A stretch of 64,000 nt of DNA from Acidobacteriota bacterium. GTDB lineage: Bacteria > Acidobacteriota > Vicinamibacteria > Vicinamibacterales > UBA8438. The DNA lies in NCBI GenBank assembly GCA_009838525.1, contig VXRJ01000018.1, forward strand, positions 1 through 64,000, written 5' to 3'. Made by a program: the position numbers and the translations under genes. How positions within the stretch are numbered: the first letter of the stretch is position 1; every line of letters starts with the position of its first letter. Shown here one piece after another: positions 16,798-25,078 of the stretch. Below the pieces are notes generated by a model, which saw only the letters and a list, made by a program, of their open reading frames with translations, searched no databases and was not told the DNA's origin.

Positions 16798-17538
16798 CTA
16801 CATCTCCAGGCCGCCGTTGACGGCCACGACGGTGCCGGTAATGTACCCCGCCTCGTCTTCGAGCAGGAACCGCACGCAACGGGCCACTTCGTCAGCCTGC
16901 CCCAGGCGGCCCACCGGGATGCGGCCGATAATCGTGTCGAGGACCGGCGCGGGGATCGAGGCGACCATCTCGGTTTCGATGAACCCGGGGGCGACGCAGT
17001 TGACGGTGATCCCCTTGCGGGCCACCTCCAGCGCGAGGCTCTTGGTGAAGCCGAACTGGCCGGACTTCGACGCGGCGTAGTTCGCCTGCCCGATATTGCC
17101 GCTCTGGCCGATGACGGAGCTGATGTTGACGATGCGGCCGAACTGGCGCTCGACCATGTGGTCGAGCACCGCCTTGGTCATGTAGAACGCGCCGGACAGG
17201 TTCACGCGGAGCACGGCGTGCCAGTTCTCGACGGTCATCCGGCGCACCGTCTTGTCGACGTTGATGCCCGCGTTGTTGACCAGGAAGTCGATACGCCCGT
17301 GCTCGTCGAGCACTTCCTGGACCACCCGCTGGCACGCCTCGGGCTCGGCGACGTTGCCCTGGTGCAGCGAGATGGAGCGGCCTTCCGCGCGCAGGCCGGC
17401 CGCGAGTTCTTCCGCCGCGTCCGACCCCCGGTTGTAGCCGGCCGCCACGTGGGCGCCGGACTCGGCCAGTGATTTCGTGATGGCGGCGCCGATCCCGCGG
17501 CATCCTCCGGTGACGACGGCGACCTTTCCTGCAAACAT
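16798..17538 (-). CDS. phaB: Acetoacetyl-CoA/3-ketoacyl reductase, PhaB/FabG-type SDR
   Basis: 246 residues. A short-chain dehydrogenase with cofactor loop TGGCRGIG, NNAG, catalytic Ser (NISSVIGQSG) and YAASKSG (Y-x3-K), ending VNGGLEM. It reduces 3-ketoacyl-CoA to the (R)-3-hydroxyacyl-CoA used by PhaC. GGAGAGG precedes the ATG by a normal distance. FabG acting in fatty-acid synthesis cannot be told apart by sequence alone; the PHA context favours PhaB. It follows the KAS III-like gene by 26 nt. Confidence 0.88.
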   Translation of the reverse strand: MFAGKVAVVTGGCRGIGAAITKSLAESGAHVAAGYNRGSDAAEELAAGLRAEGRSISLHQGNVAEPEACQRVVQEVLDEHGRIDFLVNNAGINVDKTVRRMTVENWHAVLRVNLSGAFYMTKAVLDHMVERQFGRIVNISSVIGQSGNIGQANYAASKSGQFGFTKSLALEVARKGITVNCVAPGFIETEMVASIPAPVLDTIIGRIPVGRLGQADEVARCVRFLLEDEAGYITGTVVAVNGGLEM

Positions 17539-17564
17539 TGGTTTTCCTCTCCGGCCGGCCCCGG

Positions 17565-19520
17565 TCAACTTGCCAGGGCCGCGCCGACTTCGGTGGACGT
17601 GGAGATGTGGGGTAGCGCCGGCGACAGGGTGCGGTCCGACTCCGGCGGCGCGGTTTGTTCCTCGGCGACGACGGCCGGATCGATGCGCAGCACGGCGTAA
17701 CCGGCCACCGCACCGGCCCCGAAACCGGGCGTGAACACGCGGGTCGGGGCCGAGATGACGCCGTCGCGCACCGCATCGTGGATCGCCAGCGGAATGCTGG
17801 CCGCCGACGTGTTGCCGACCCGGGCGATGTTGAAGTACATCCGGTCGCGGCCGATGCCCGCCTGCTCGGCCAGGTCGATCACCATCCGCTTGTTGGCCTG
17901 GTGCGGGACGATCAGGTCGATGGCCTCGATGAGGGTTCCCGGCCGGCCGTCGGGATGGGGCAGGGCCTGCAGCTCCTCGATCATCTGGTCGAGGTAGCGG
18001 CTCACCAGCGCCCTGACCTCCGGGCCGTAGACGGTGATGTCGCAGCCGAACTCGGTGTTGGGCCAGATGATGGAGTTCACCTGGCTGACGGGGCCGCTGG
18101 CGTAGGTCTGCAGCACGTCCACATCGCCGGGCGCGCCCGCTTCGGCCGGGGCGACGACCAGTCCGGCCGCCGCGTCGCCGAAGATCATGCGCGACGTGCG
18201 CACGCTGCCCACCTTGTCGGAGAACTTCTCGGCGCAGACGAGCAGGATCGGACGCTCGACTTCCTGCATGATGCGAACGGCGTCCGCGAGGCCGTAGGGA
18301 AAGCCGGCGCAGGCCGCGACGAGGTCGACCGACGTGTGGGTCTGGAACATGCCGAGCTGCCCGGACAGCCAGGTGGCGGCCGAGGGCAGCAGGCGGGGGT
18401 TCGTGCAGGTGCAGAAGAGGACCGCCCCGATCTCCTCCGGGGAGCGGCCGGCCCGATCCAGCGCGCTCACCGCCGCGTCGAGGGCGAGGTTCTCGAGGCC
18501 GCCCTCGGTATAGCACCGGCTCTCGATGCCGGTCTTGGCGGCGATCTGCGCCGCGCTCATGGGCGACCAGCTCGAGGCCGAGTTGCGGACGATGTCGTCG
18601 TTGGTGCACAGGATCTCGCCGCGGCGCACGGCGAGGGCCTCGATGCGCGGCTGCACCGCGAACTGCGACCGGACCTGCACGGCGGGGAGCGGCGCGGCCG
18701 GCTGTCGCGGCGGGCGGGCCGGAGGCGGAGTGGGACGCCGCCGAGCGCCGTTCTTCACGCGTCGAATGAAGTCCAGCACGTCGGGCGTGCGGGGGTGGTA
18801 GATGACCACGACGTCATCGTCCTTCAGCCCGCCCACCGGGACCAGCCCGGTGTCGGAACGGTCCCACGGATACTGGTTGTGCAGGGTCATCGCCCAGCGC
18901 CGCAGGGCCTCGAGCTCCGGCACGCTCTCGTGGCAGTCGAGGATGTCGTCCAGGCTGAACCGGGGATAGTCCGGATCGAACGATCCGAGCCGGTACACGA
19001 GCTGGGAGCCGCCGGCGACCGCCTCGGCGACGGTCGGCTTGATGGCGGGAAGGTCGGTCGCATGGTGCCGCTTGTGGCGGAACACGTCGAAGAGCATGCG
19101 GTACAGCTCGTCCTCGACATCGGCCGACCACGTGGCGGGAAGGTGGGGGTAGCAGGACTCGACCGCCGCCACCTTGCGCGGGCCGTCCTCCCACGGGGTC
19201 AGCGCGGGGAGGAAGATGTCGTTGCGTCGCCGGGCCACGTCCCGCCAGCGGGTCGGCCGCTTCTCGTACATCGTGATCACGTAGCGGTTCATCCAGAACA
19301 GGTGCAGGCCCAGATCGCGCAGCAGCTCGTACCGATTGGCGTACCCGCCCGATTCCGCGCGCGCCGCGATGTCCGACCCGGTCGGCGCCTTGGCTTCGAA
19401 GTCGCGCCGAACGATGGCGGCGAGGTCGTCGATGGTGTCGATGGACGAGAAATCCGGCTCCGGAAAGAAGTTGGACGGAAAGACGAGCCGCCGGTGCGAG
19501 TTCACGACGAACGGTTTCAT
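17565..19520 (-). CDS. KAS III-like ketoacyl synthase with large unknown N-terminal region
   Basis: 651 residues, about twice the length of FabH. Residues from about 290 form a thiolase-fold ketoacyl synthase III with the full triad: Cys404 (VAACAGFPYG), His540 (VPHQANKRM) and Asn570 (RVGNTSAASIP). Residues 1-260 are a separate domain I do not recognise (WMNRYVITMYEKRPTRWRDV, DVFRHKRHHATDLPAIKPTV), joined by a Pro/Arg linker at about 258-285. It is first in the cluster before phaB, so it may make 3-ketoacyl-CoA for reduction to PHA monomer, replacing a PhaA thiolase, which is not present here. That role is inference. The extra domain has no transmembrane segment or signal. Confidence 0.8.
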   Translation of the reverse strand: MKPFVVNSHRRLVFPSNFFPEPDFSSIDTIDDLAAIVRRDFEAKAPTGSDIAARAESGGYANRYELLRDLGLHLFWMNRYVITMYEKRPTRWRDVARRRNDIFLPALTPWEDGPRKVAAVESCYPHLPATWSADVEDELYRMLFDVFRHKRHHATDLPAIKPTVAEAVAGGSQLVYRLGSFDPDYPRFSLDDILDCHESVPELEALRRWAMTLHNQYPWDRSDTGLVPVGGLKDDDVVVIYHPRTPDVLDFIRRVKNGARRRPTPPPARPPRQPAAPLPAVQVRSQFAVQPRIEALAVRRGEILCTNDDIVRNSASSWSPMSAAQIAAKTGIESRCYTEGGLENLALDAAVSALDRAGRSPEEIGAVLFCTCTNPRLLPSAATWLSGQLGMFQTHTSVDLVAACAGFPYGLADAVRIMQEVERPILLVCAEKFSDKVGSVRTSRMIFGDAAAGLVVAPAEAGAPGDVDVLQTYASGPVSQVNSIIWPNTEFGCDITVYGPEVRALVSRYLDQMIEELQALPHPDGRPGTLIEAIDLIVPHQANKRMVIDLAEQAGIGRDRMYFNIARVGNTSAASIPLAIHDAVRDGVISAPTRVFTPGFGAGAVAGYAVLRIDPAVVAEEQTAPPESDRTLSPALPHISTSTEVGAALAS

Positions 19521-19743
19521 CCTGTTCTATCTCCGGTGCCCTGACCGTGGTTTGCCGCCGCGACTCTGCGGGCGCGAGAGTGGGACGGGCCCGACCTGGG
19601 ATCGTCGGGCGAGCGATGACGAGACTGTCGGCGCCGCGCTAGCTGGTGTCGGTCACCGCGCTACCGGGCGCATTCAGTATAGGCCGTTAGGCCGTTCGTG
19701 TGCGTGCAGCCAGTGTTAATTTTTGTTAACACGGTGAGGAGCC

Positions 19744-19866
19744 GTCCCGGTTTGGCACCCCGTACAGGAACAAGGGAGTGTCGGAATACCGCTTCTGGAA
19801 GTCTCTCGATGGAGGCAATTGTGGAGAGCGCCCACATCAAGATCCATAGGGCAACCTCGGTTCGTC
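19744..19866 (-). pseudogene. Relic of a DUF1828-type gene with two internal deletions
   Basis: Three blocks match the intact DUF1828 gene, in the same order and strand. 19744-19781 equals 12150-12187 at 37 of 38 nt. 19782-19812 equals 12385-12415 at about 27 of 31. 19825-19866 equals 12712-12753 at about 36 of 42, including the start codon region and upstream bases. About 200 and 300 nt are missing between blocks. The remaining frame still reads IERLPEAVFR. It is followed by divergent antitoxin-like genes, as the intact copy is. The rest of the 380-nt gap (19521-19900) holds nothing else clear. Confidence 0.8.
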
Positions 19867-19900
19867 CCTTCTCCCTGCTGGAGGTGATACGGTTTTCCAT

Positions 19901-20125
19901 ATGAAGACCACCTTCAACATCGATGATTCCGTCATGCGACGACTGCGCGAAGAGGCAGCGCGGCGAGGAACAACGATGTCGGCTCTGGTGGAGGCAGGCC
20001 TCCGTCGTGTGCTGGGCGCCCAAGTGGCCGGCCAGAATCTGCCGGAGCAACTACCTCCGTTGCCGTCTTGGCAAGGTGGGAAGGAGTTGGTCGACATCGC
20101 CAACCGTGAAGAGCTGTACAGGTGA
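19901..20125 (+). CDS. Ribbon-helix-helix antitoxin-like protein, no toxin alongside
   Basis: 74 residues. The N-terminal MKTTFNIDDSVMRRLREEAA and TTMSALVEAGLRRVL form a typical MetJ/Arc ribbon-helix-helix, and the C-terminal half is a VapB-like toxin-binding tail (LPPLPSWQGG...). VapB genes are normally followed at once by a PIN-domain VapC. Here the next gene, 4 nt later, is a HicB-like fold instead, so the toxin seems lost. A GGAGGTGA lies about 13 nt before the ATG, longer than ideal. Confidence 0.75.
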   Translation: MKTTFNIDDSVMRRLREEAARRGTTMSALVEAGLRRVLGAQVAGQNLPEQLPPLPSWQGGKELVDIANREELYR

Positions 20126-20129
20126 GACC

Positions 20130-20333
20130 ATGATGGAGTACAAGGGCTACGTGGCTGCGGTCGAGTTCGACGATTCCGTCGGTCTGCTTCACGGGCGGGT
20201 AGTCAACAGCGGTCCGTATCCCATTGCGACGTTCGAAGCGACCGACGTTGACGGGATTCGGCGCGAGTTTCAACGGTCTATCGATGAGTACCTCGCCTCG
20301 TGCGAGGAAGACGGGGAGAAGGCGTCGCGGTGA
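20130..20333 (+). CDS. HicB-like N-terminal domain only, orphan
   Basis: 67 residues: MEYKGYVAAVEFDDSVGLLH, GRVVNS, then DVDGIRREFQRSIDEYLASC match the HicB_lk fold of the larger HicB subfamily. The ribbon-helix-helix tail that normally follows at residue 70 or so is absent. It ends soon after EEDGEKASR, as if truncated. No HicA gene is present. It is co-oriented with the RHH gene 4 nt upstream; together they might act as a split regulator, but decay after toxin loss is simpler. Confidence 0.7.
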   Translation: MMEYKGYVAAVEFDDSVGLLHGRVVNSGPYPIATFEATDVDGIRREFQRSIDEYLASCEEDGEKASR

Positions 20334-20367
20334 CGATGCGGCGGATCGCGACGTACGCTCAAGCGCG

Positions 20368-21297
20368 CTATGGGCTCTTTCCTGTGGCGACCTCGTTGTC
20401 GGCGAGGAAAGCGTCGAACAGAGCGAAGCACTGTTCCGGCTCCTCGAGCTGCAGGAGGTGGCTCGTATCGGGCACAAAGGCGTAGTCGATGCCGAACGTC
20501 TCGCAGAATAGCCTGCAACATGGCGCGGTCTTCGGCGCGTCCTTCGGCGCTGGGTCGGCGCCGACGATCAGGAGCGGGCGCCCCGACGGGTTGGGCTGTC
20601 GCCATATTGCCAGGTCGGCGATGTCGGTATAGAGGTCCGCCTCGACCGCGCCAGGGCAACCGAGCAGCCATTCTCCGCTGGCGGGATCGAAGTGCAACAC
20701 CGAGCGTGCATTGAGTTCCGCCACTCCTGGCCGCAGGCGACGGAACAGGGGCAGCCAACGGTACACCTCGGCAAGTTCCTCGGGGTCCCGGAACCGGTTC
20801 TGGCGGGCCAGGGCGGCGGCGCGCAGCGTCTCGCCGTCGGCCATCAGCGGGCCGCGGTGCGGGTCGCCCTCAGGCGGGACCAGCGGCGGGTCGAACAATA
20901 CCAGCGCGTCCCAGTGCCAGACGCCGTCGATGATCGCCAGCAGGGCTGCGAACGCCGTCATCGAATGGAAGACGCCGATCGTGGTCTTCTCGCCCCATGC
21001 TTCCGCGATCGCGCTGTGCACGCGCGCCATGTCACGCACGAAGTGGGGATAGTCGTGAGCCTCGCCCGCGTGAAAGGGGTTGCGCCCGCAGTTGCGGACG
21101 TCGTACAGGGCAAGGTCGAACCGCTCGAGCATATGTCGCCAGAACGGGAAGTAGGAATCGCTCGCGAAGCCGTTGCCGTGGCTCAGCACGACACGTGGTC
21201 CTGACGGGTTGCCGTGGCGCACGACGCGAATCGGCGCGCCATCGTCCATCACGACGTCGAGGGTTGCGGAATATTCGGGAAGGATGAACCCAGCCAT
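20368..21297 (-). CDS. Alpha/beta hydrolase
   Basis: 309 residues with the alpha/beta-hydrolase order: oxyanion region LSHGNGFASDSY, Asp in YDVRNCGRNP, nucleophile elbow GVFHSMTA (Ser in H-S-M-T, where many have GHSMGG), and a final His in PDTSHLLQLEEPEQ. Cytoplasmic, with no signal peptide. The substrate is unknown. The protocatechuate operon nearby lacks an enol-lactonase (PcaD), also an alpha/beta hydrolase, but the gap of two genes and the divergent elbow argue against assigning that role. It is convergent with the orphan HicB-like gene. Confidence 0.82.
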   Translation of the reverse strand: MAGFILPEYSATLDVVMDDGAPIRVVRHGNPSGPRVVLSHGNGFASDSYFPFWRHMLERFDLALYDVRNCGRNPFHAGEAHDYPHFVRDMARVHSAIAEAWGEKTTIGVFHSMTAFAALLAIIDGVWHWDALVLFDPPLVPPEGDPHRGPLMADGETLRAAALARQNRFRDPEELAEVYRWLPLFRRLRPGVAELNARSVLHFDPASGEWLLGCPGAVEADLYTDIADLAIWRQPNPSGRPLLIVGADPAPKDAPKTAPCCRLFCETFGIDYAFVPDTSHLLQLEEPEQCFALFDAFLADNEVATGKSP

Positions 21298-21301
21298 CGT
21301 T

Positions 21302-22525
21302 TCAAGGTGTGAACGTCGCCGTCATCACCTCCGCCAGGTCGCCGGAAGACGCTGGGCGCAGTCGCCATCCGGGCACGGCGGTTACGCCCGGCGTCACCTG
21401 GAAGGCGGTCGCGGTCGTGCAGGCGATGAAGCCTTCCGCGACCGCGTCGCCATAGAACGCGCGCAGGCGCCGGATGCCTGCTGCGTCGCCGGGATCCGGA
21501 CGCTCCTTCCACTTGCACTCCACCGGCACGAGCCGCTGGTCGGTTTCGATCAGCAGGTCGACCTCGCGGCCGGTTCGATCCTGCCAGAACCAGAGCTGCA
21601 CGGCCGGCGCGTGCCAGTCGCGATAGCGGATCCACTGACCCACCACGTGGTTTTCCCAGAACGCGCCGATGGCCGGCGAATGGAGGAGGGCGCCGGCGGA
21701 CTGGAATCCGGCCAGCCAGGCAGCCAGTCCGGTGTCCGCGAAATAGAGCTTCGGGCTCTTGACCAGGCGCTTGCCGAGGGAGCGATGATAGGGCTCCAGC
21801 AGCACGATCTGGCCGGAGGTCAGCAGCACGCTGATCCACTCGCGCGCGGTCGTGGCCGAGACGCCGACGTCGCGTCCGAGCTCCGACATGTTCAGAAGTT
21901 GGCCGGTGCGCACGGCGCACGCCCGCAGGAAACGCTCGAAGTCGCGCAGCCGCGCAACATTGAGCAGGTTGCGGACATCGCGCTCCAGGTACGTCGCGAC
22001 ATAGCCCTGATACCACCGGTCGCGAGTCGGCGCGCTGTCGTCGGGCGCCCAGAGGCCGGGATAGCTGCCGCGCCACAGGAACTCCGACGGAACATGCGCC
22101 GCGGCCAGCTCCGGAACCGACAGCCATTCATCCGCCGAGAGGCCGAGTAGCGGCACCACGGCCGCACGACCCGCGAGACTCTCGGAAACCGACTGCATCA
22201 ACGGGAAAGTCTGCGAGCCGGTCAGCAGGTATTGCCCGGGCTCGCGGCGCCGGTCGACGCGGGCCTTGATGTCGCGGAGCAGTCGAGGCGCGTACTGAAT
22301 CTCGTCGAGTATCACCGGCGGAGCGTGCGCGTCGAGGAACTCCCCCGGACGAGTCTCCGCAGTTTCGGCGTTCTGGCCCGCGTCGAGCGCCACGAACCGA
22401 TGCGTGGGAAACGAGCGCTCCAGCAGCGTCGTCTTGCCTACCTGCCGGGGGCCGGTCAGTACGACGACCTGAAACGAATCCGCCAGGCGCCGCAACTCCG
22501 GGGCCAGCGTGCGCGGAACCCACAT
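21302..22525 (-). CDS. AAA ATPase with C-terminal DUF4143 domain
   Basis: 407 residues. Walker A is TGPRQVGKTT and Walker B VILDEIQYAP, followed by sensor-type LLTGSQTFPLMQ. A winged-helix segment in the middle (LNMSELGRDVGVSATTAREW) precedes DUF4143, which ends with EVDLLIETDQRLVPVECKWK, the D...E-x-K pattern of a PD-(D/E)XK-like fold. Such proteins are widespread, and their cellular role is not settled. It is divergent from an HTH protein over a palindrome that covers its own promoter. The predicted leader is only 3 nt. Its stop is 4 nt from the hydrolase start. Confidence 0.88.
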   Translation of the reverse strand: MWVPRTLAPELRRLADSFQVVVLTGPRQVGKTTLLERSFPTHRFVALDAGQNAETAETRPGEFLDAHAPPVILDEIQYAPRLLRDIKARVDRRREPGQYLLTGSQTFPLMQSVSESLAGRAAVVPLLGLSADEWLSVPELAAAHVPSEFLWRGSYPGLWAPDDSAPTRDRWYQGYVATYLERDVRNLLNVARLRDFERFLRACAVRTGQLLNMSELGRDVGVSATTAREWISVLLTSGQIVLLEPYHRSLGKRLVKSPKLYFADTGLAAWLAGFQSAGALLHSPAIGAFWENHVVGQWIRYRDWHAPAVQLWFWQDRTGREVDLLIETDQRLVPVECKWKERPDPGDAAGIRRLRAFYGDAVAEGFIACTTATAFQVTPGVTAVPGWRLRPASSGDLAEVMTATFTP

Positions 22526-22530
22526 GGTCA

Positions 22531-22563
22531 GACAATTTTAAGGCAGCGCCGCTAAATTGTCAC
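22531..22563 (-). promoter_or_regulatory. Palindrome-covered promoter of the DUF4143 ATPase
   Basis: Arms GACAATTT (22531-22538) and AAATTGTC (22554-22561) are perfect inverted repeats with a 15-nt spacer. On the minus strand they overlay GTGACA (22563-22558), 17 nt, and TAAAAT (22540-22535). The predicted start is at 22528, 3 nt before the ATG. A protein on this site would block the promoter completely. Confidence 0.7.
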
Positions 22564-22663
22564 GGTGGAAGCGGCAGACTGCAGGCCGCGTTGGTCGGCG
22601 GGGATGGAGAGACGAAGTCCGACGTGCTCGATCAGCGATACTGTCACGCGGGGAGGCTTACCG

Positions 22664-23032
22664 ATGAGCCCTACGCCGCAGACCCTGACCCTCGCGGGCG
22701 AGGACTACGTCGTGATCCGCCGCGAAGAATACGAGCAGTTGCGCGCCGCCGCGGACGAAGACGCTGCCGACCTCGCCGTCATCCGGCGCGTCCTCGATGA
22801 CCCCGACCAGATCTGGGCGCCCGCGGACCTCGTACGGCGCATAGCCGAAGGAGAACATCCTGTGCGCGCCTGGCGTACGCACCGGAGCATGACGGCGCGC
22901 GCCCTGGCCGCTAAGGCAGGAATCCCGAGTTCCTATCTCTCGGCCATCGAGCGTGGAGCAAAGCCCGGCTCCGTGAAGGCGCTCAAGAGTCTCGCGACAG
23001 CCCTTGGCGTGTCGTTGGATGATCTCGTGTGA
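22664..23032 (+). CDS. Antitoxin-like protein with C-terminal XRE HTH
   Basis: 122 residues from the ATG at 22664, with GGGAGG 7 nt upstream. The N-terminal part (TLAGEDYVVIRREEYEQLRA) is Phd/RelB-like. The C-terminal part is an XRE-type HTH (MTARALAAKAGIPSSYLSAI, ERGAKPGSVKALKSLATALG). Such proteins are usually antitoxins or autorepressors. No toxin follows. It is divergent from the DUF4143 ATPase and shares the 22531-22561 palindrome region, so it may regulate that gene. Confidence 0.8.
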   Translation: MSPTPQTLTLAGEDYVVIRREEYEQLRAAADEDAADLAVIRRVLDDPDQIWAPADLVRRIAEGEHPVRAWRTHRSMTARALAAKAGIPSSYLSAIERGAKPGSVKALKSLATALGVSLDDLV

Positions 23033-23082
23033 CTGTCAAACGCCTAGCTTCGGGTCGATCCTGCCGGTCGGTCGGCAGGCTG

Positions 23083-24627
23083 CTACAACAATCCCACCAG
23101 TGGGCCGACGACGATCAGTAGCGCCGTCATCAAGACCACCCACACGGCGCTGATGACAAGCCCCGCCGGCAGCATGTCGAACATCCGATAGTAGCCCCGG
23201 CTGTAGGTGACGAGGGGCACGGCGTCGAGCGGCAGCAGGAAGGCGCAGGAGGCGGTGAAGATGACGGGCAGCGCGTAGAGGGCCGGGTTCACGCCCGCCG
23301 CGGCGCCGAGGACCATGATGGGCGGGATCATGACGGCGTTGATGACCGGCGCGATGGGCAGCATGAGGTGGATGACGACGGTGAAGGCGCTGATGGCGGC
23401 GATGAGGGCGACGGCGTTCCAGTCGGCGAGGCCGCCGAGGGCGGATTCGGCGAGCCAGGTGGCGAGACCGGTCTGCGACGACGCCTGGCCGAGCGACGTG
23501 ACGCCGCCGATGACCATCAGCGTGTCCCAGCCGGTGACCCTCTGAATCTCCTTCCAGGTGAACAGGCCGATGCCGGGGAGGAACATCGCCACCGCGCCGA
23601 CGACGGCCACGAGGAAGGTGTCGAACACGGGCAGCCACGTGCTCGCGATCCAGAGGGTGAGCATGGCGCTCATGATCACGACCACCTTCCATTCGTCGCG
23701 GCTGACCGGGCCCAGGCGGCGTCGCTCGTCGTGAATCTCCTCGAGATCGCCGATGGACGCGATCTCCGGCGGAAAGAACTTCACCAGCACCCAGGCCGCC
23801 ACCGGCAGCAGGATGGCCACCATCGGGATGCCGATCGCCATCCAGTGGAGGAAGGGAACGCGCTCGCCGCCCGCCTGCTCGATCATGACCAGGCCGAGCA
23901 GGTTGATGGAGCTGCCGGCCGGCGTGCCGACGCCGCCGATGAGGGCCGCGATCGGGATCCCGAGCATCACCGCCCGGCCGAAGCGCGATCCGGGCCGCAG
24001 CCCCAGCTTGTCGAGGATGCCGACCGCGATGGCCATGAAGATGGCGGCGGCGGGCACGTCGGAGATCACCATCGAGATGGCGCCGGTGCCGATCATGAAG
24101 ACGTAGACGGCGCGCGTGGCGTCGGTGCCGGCCCGCGCGATGAGCCACAGCGCGAAGCGGCGGGCGAGGCCGGTCTTCACCCAGGCGTGGGCGATGGCGA
24201 ACATCACGAGCACGAAGAAGAAGACGCTGCTCATGAAGTTGGCGGCGGCCGCGCCGAAGATGGCGCCGGGGGTGGGCGGCCGGCCGGTGACGAGCGACGT
24301 GAGCCCGAAGATGGGCTGCAGGGCGACGGCGAGCAGGGCGGTGACGGCGATCGGCAGCGCCTCGGTGGCCCACAGCACGAGGATGCCGGCGAACAGCGCG
24401 GCGAGCCGGTGCGCCTCCGGGGGCATGCCGTCGGGCGTCGGGAGGATGAGGATGAAGGCGGTGAGTGCGGCGGCGCCGATGAGGCCGGGGGTGTTGGTGG
24501 ATGCCGGCCCGGACGCCGGCGCACCGGGAGATGCCGGCCTGGAGGCCGGCGCACCTGTGTGGGGCCTCGGTCCGCCGGCCTCCGGGCCGGCATCCGGCGT
24601 ACCTGCGGGTACGTCGTCGGAGGTCAT
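23083..24627 (-). CDS. DASS/SLC13-family carboxylate transporter
   Basis: 514 residues from the ATG at 24627, which overlaps the pcaC stop as ATGA. Around 12 hydrophobic segments are visible. Family marks include GGVGTPAGSSINLLG (the SNT-type substrate and sodium motif region) and its inverted repeat partner GGVTSLGQASSQTG. The first 48 residues are a Pro/Ala/Gly repeat region encoded by repeated GATGCCGGCC-like DNA and are probably disordered. Being the last gene of the pca operon, it is likely to import protocatechuate or a related carboxylate; that is inferred from position only. Confidence 0.85.
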   Translation of the reverse strand: MTSDDVPAGTPDAGPEAGGPRPHTGAPASRPASPGAPASGPASTNTPGLIGAAALTAFILILPTPDGMPPEAHRLAALFAGILVLWATEALPIAVTALLAVALQPIFGLTSLVTGRPPTPGAIFGAAAANFMSSVFFFVLVMFAIAHAWVKTGLARRFALWLIARAGTDATRAVYVFMIGTGAISMVISDVPAAAIFMAIAVGILDKLGLRPGSRFGRAVMLGIPIAALIGGVGTPAGSSINLLGLVMIEQAGGERVPFLHWMAIGIPMVAILLPVAAWVLVKFFPPEIASIGDLEEIHDERRRLGPVSRDEWKVVVIMSAMLTLWIASTWLPVFDTFLVAVVGAVAMFLPGIGLFTWKEIQRVTGWDTLMVIGGVTSLGQASSQTGLATWLAESALGGLADWNAVALIAAISAFTVVIHLMLPIAPVINAVMIPPIMVLGAAAGVNPALYALPVIFTASCAFLLPLDAVPLVTYSRGYYRMFDMLPAGLVISAVWVVLMTALLIVVGPLVGLL

Positions 24628-25013
24628 GAACGGCCCTCGATTTCGTCCCGCAGTTGGCGGGCGATGTTGACGGCGGTGAGGGCGGCGGGCGCGCCGCAGT
24701 AGATCGCCTGCTGGAGGACGATCTCGTTGACGTCGTCCATCGTGAACCCGCCCTCGGTGAGCGCCGCCCGCACGTGGATGCGGTACTGGTCCCACTGCCG
24801 GAGGGCGATCTGCGTCCCGATTACCAGGATGCGGCGCGTGCGGTGGTCCAATCCCGGCCGCGTCCAGATCTCGCCCCACGCGTAGCGCGTGATCAGGTCC
24901 TGAATCTCCGCCGTGACGTCGGTCGTGTCGGCGACGGCCCGGTCCACGTAGGCGTCGCCCAGAATCTTCCGTCGGATGGCCGTGCCTGCCGCGTGCCGCT
25001 GCTTTTCGTCCAT
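24624..25013 (-). CDS. pcaC: 4-carboxymuconolactone decarboxylase
   Basis: 129 residues, the usual length. Typical sequence includes YAWGEIWTRPGLDHRTRRIL and HVRAALTEGGFTMDDVNEIV then QQAIYCGAPAALTAVNIARQ. It converts 4-carboxymuconolactone to 3-oxoadipate enol-lactone in the protocatechuate branch. It lies 65 nt after pcaB and overlaps the transporter start by 4 nt. Confidence 0.92.
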   Translation of the reverse strand: MDEKQRHAAGTAIRRKILGDAYVDRAVADTTDVTAEIQDLITRYAWGEIWTRPGLDHRTRRILVIGTQIALRQWDQYRIHVRAALTEGGFTMDDVNEIVLQQAIYCGAPAALTAVNIARQLRDEIEGRS

Positions 25014-25078
25014 TGCTGCCTCAGTCTGTCAGGAACTCGATGACTGCCGCGTTGAAGGCGGCGGGGAGATGTGCATCG

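Noticed and set aside
17539-18609. N-terminal extension of the PhaB frame
   Set aside because: The upstream part is Arg/Pro-rich shadow of the KAS III-like gene. PhaB starts at 17538 with a good ribosome-binding site and a normal SDR N-terminus.
17655-19544. Long plus-strand open frame of 629 codons opposite the KAS III-like gene
   Set aside because: It is a high-GC shadow: rich in Arg, Gly, Ala and His, no family motif, and fully opposite a gene with intact catalytic residues.
20368-21297. Alpha/beta hydrolase considered as the missing PcaD
   Set aside because: It is outside the pca operon, has a divergent nucleophile elbow (FHSMT) and lacks clear PcaD sequence marks.
24500-24610. GATGCCGGCC-like repeated DNA considered as a regulatory repeat
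   Set aside because: It lies within the start of the transporter gene and encodes a Pro/Ala/Gly-rich disordered N-terminus, so coding low complexity explains it.
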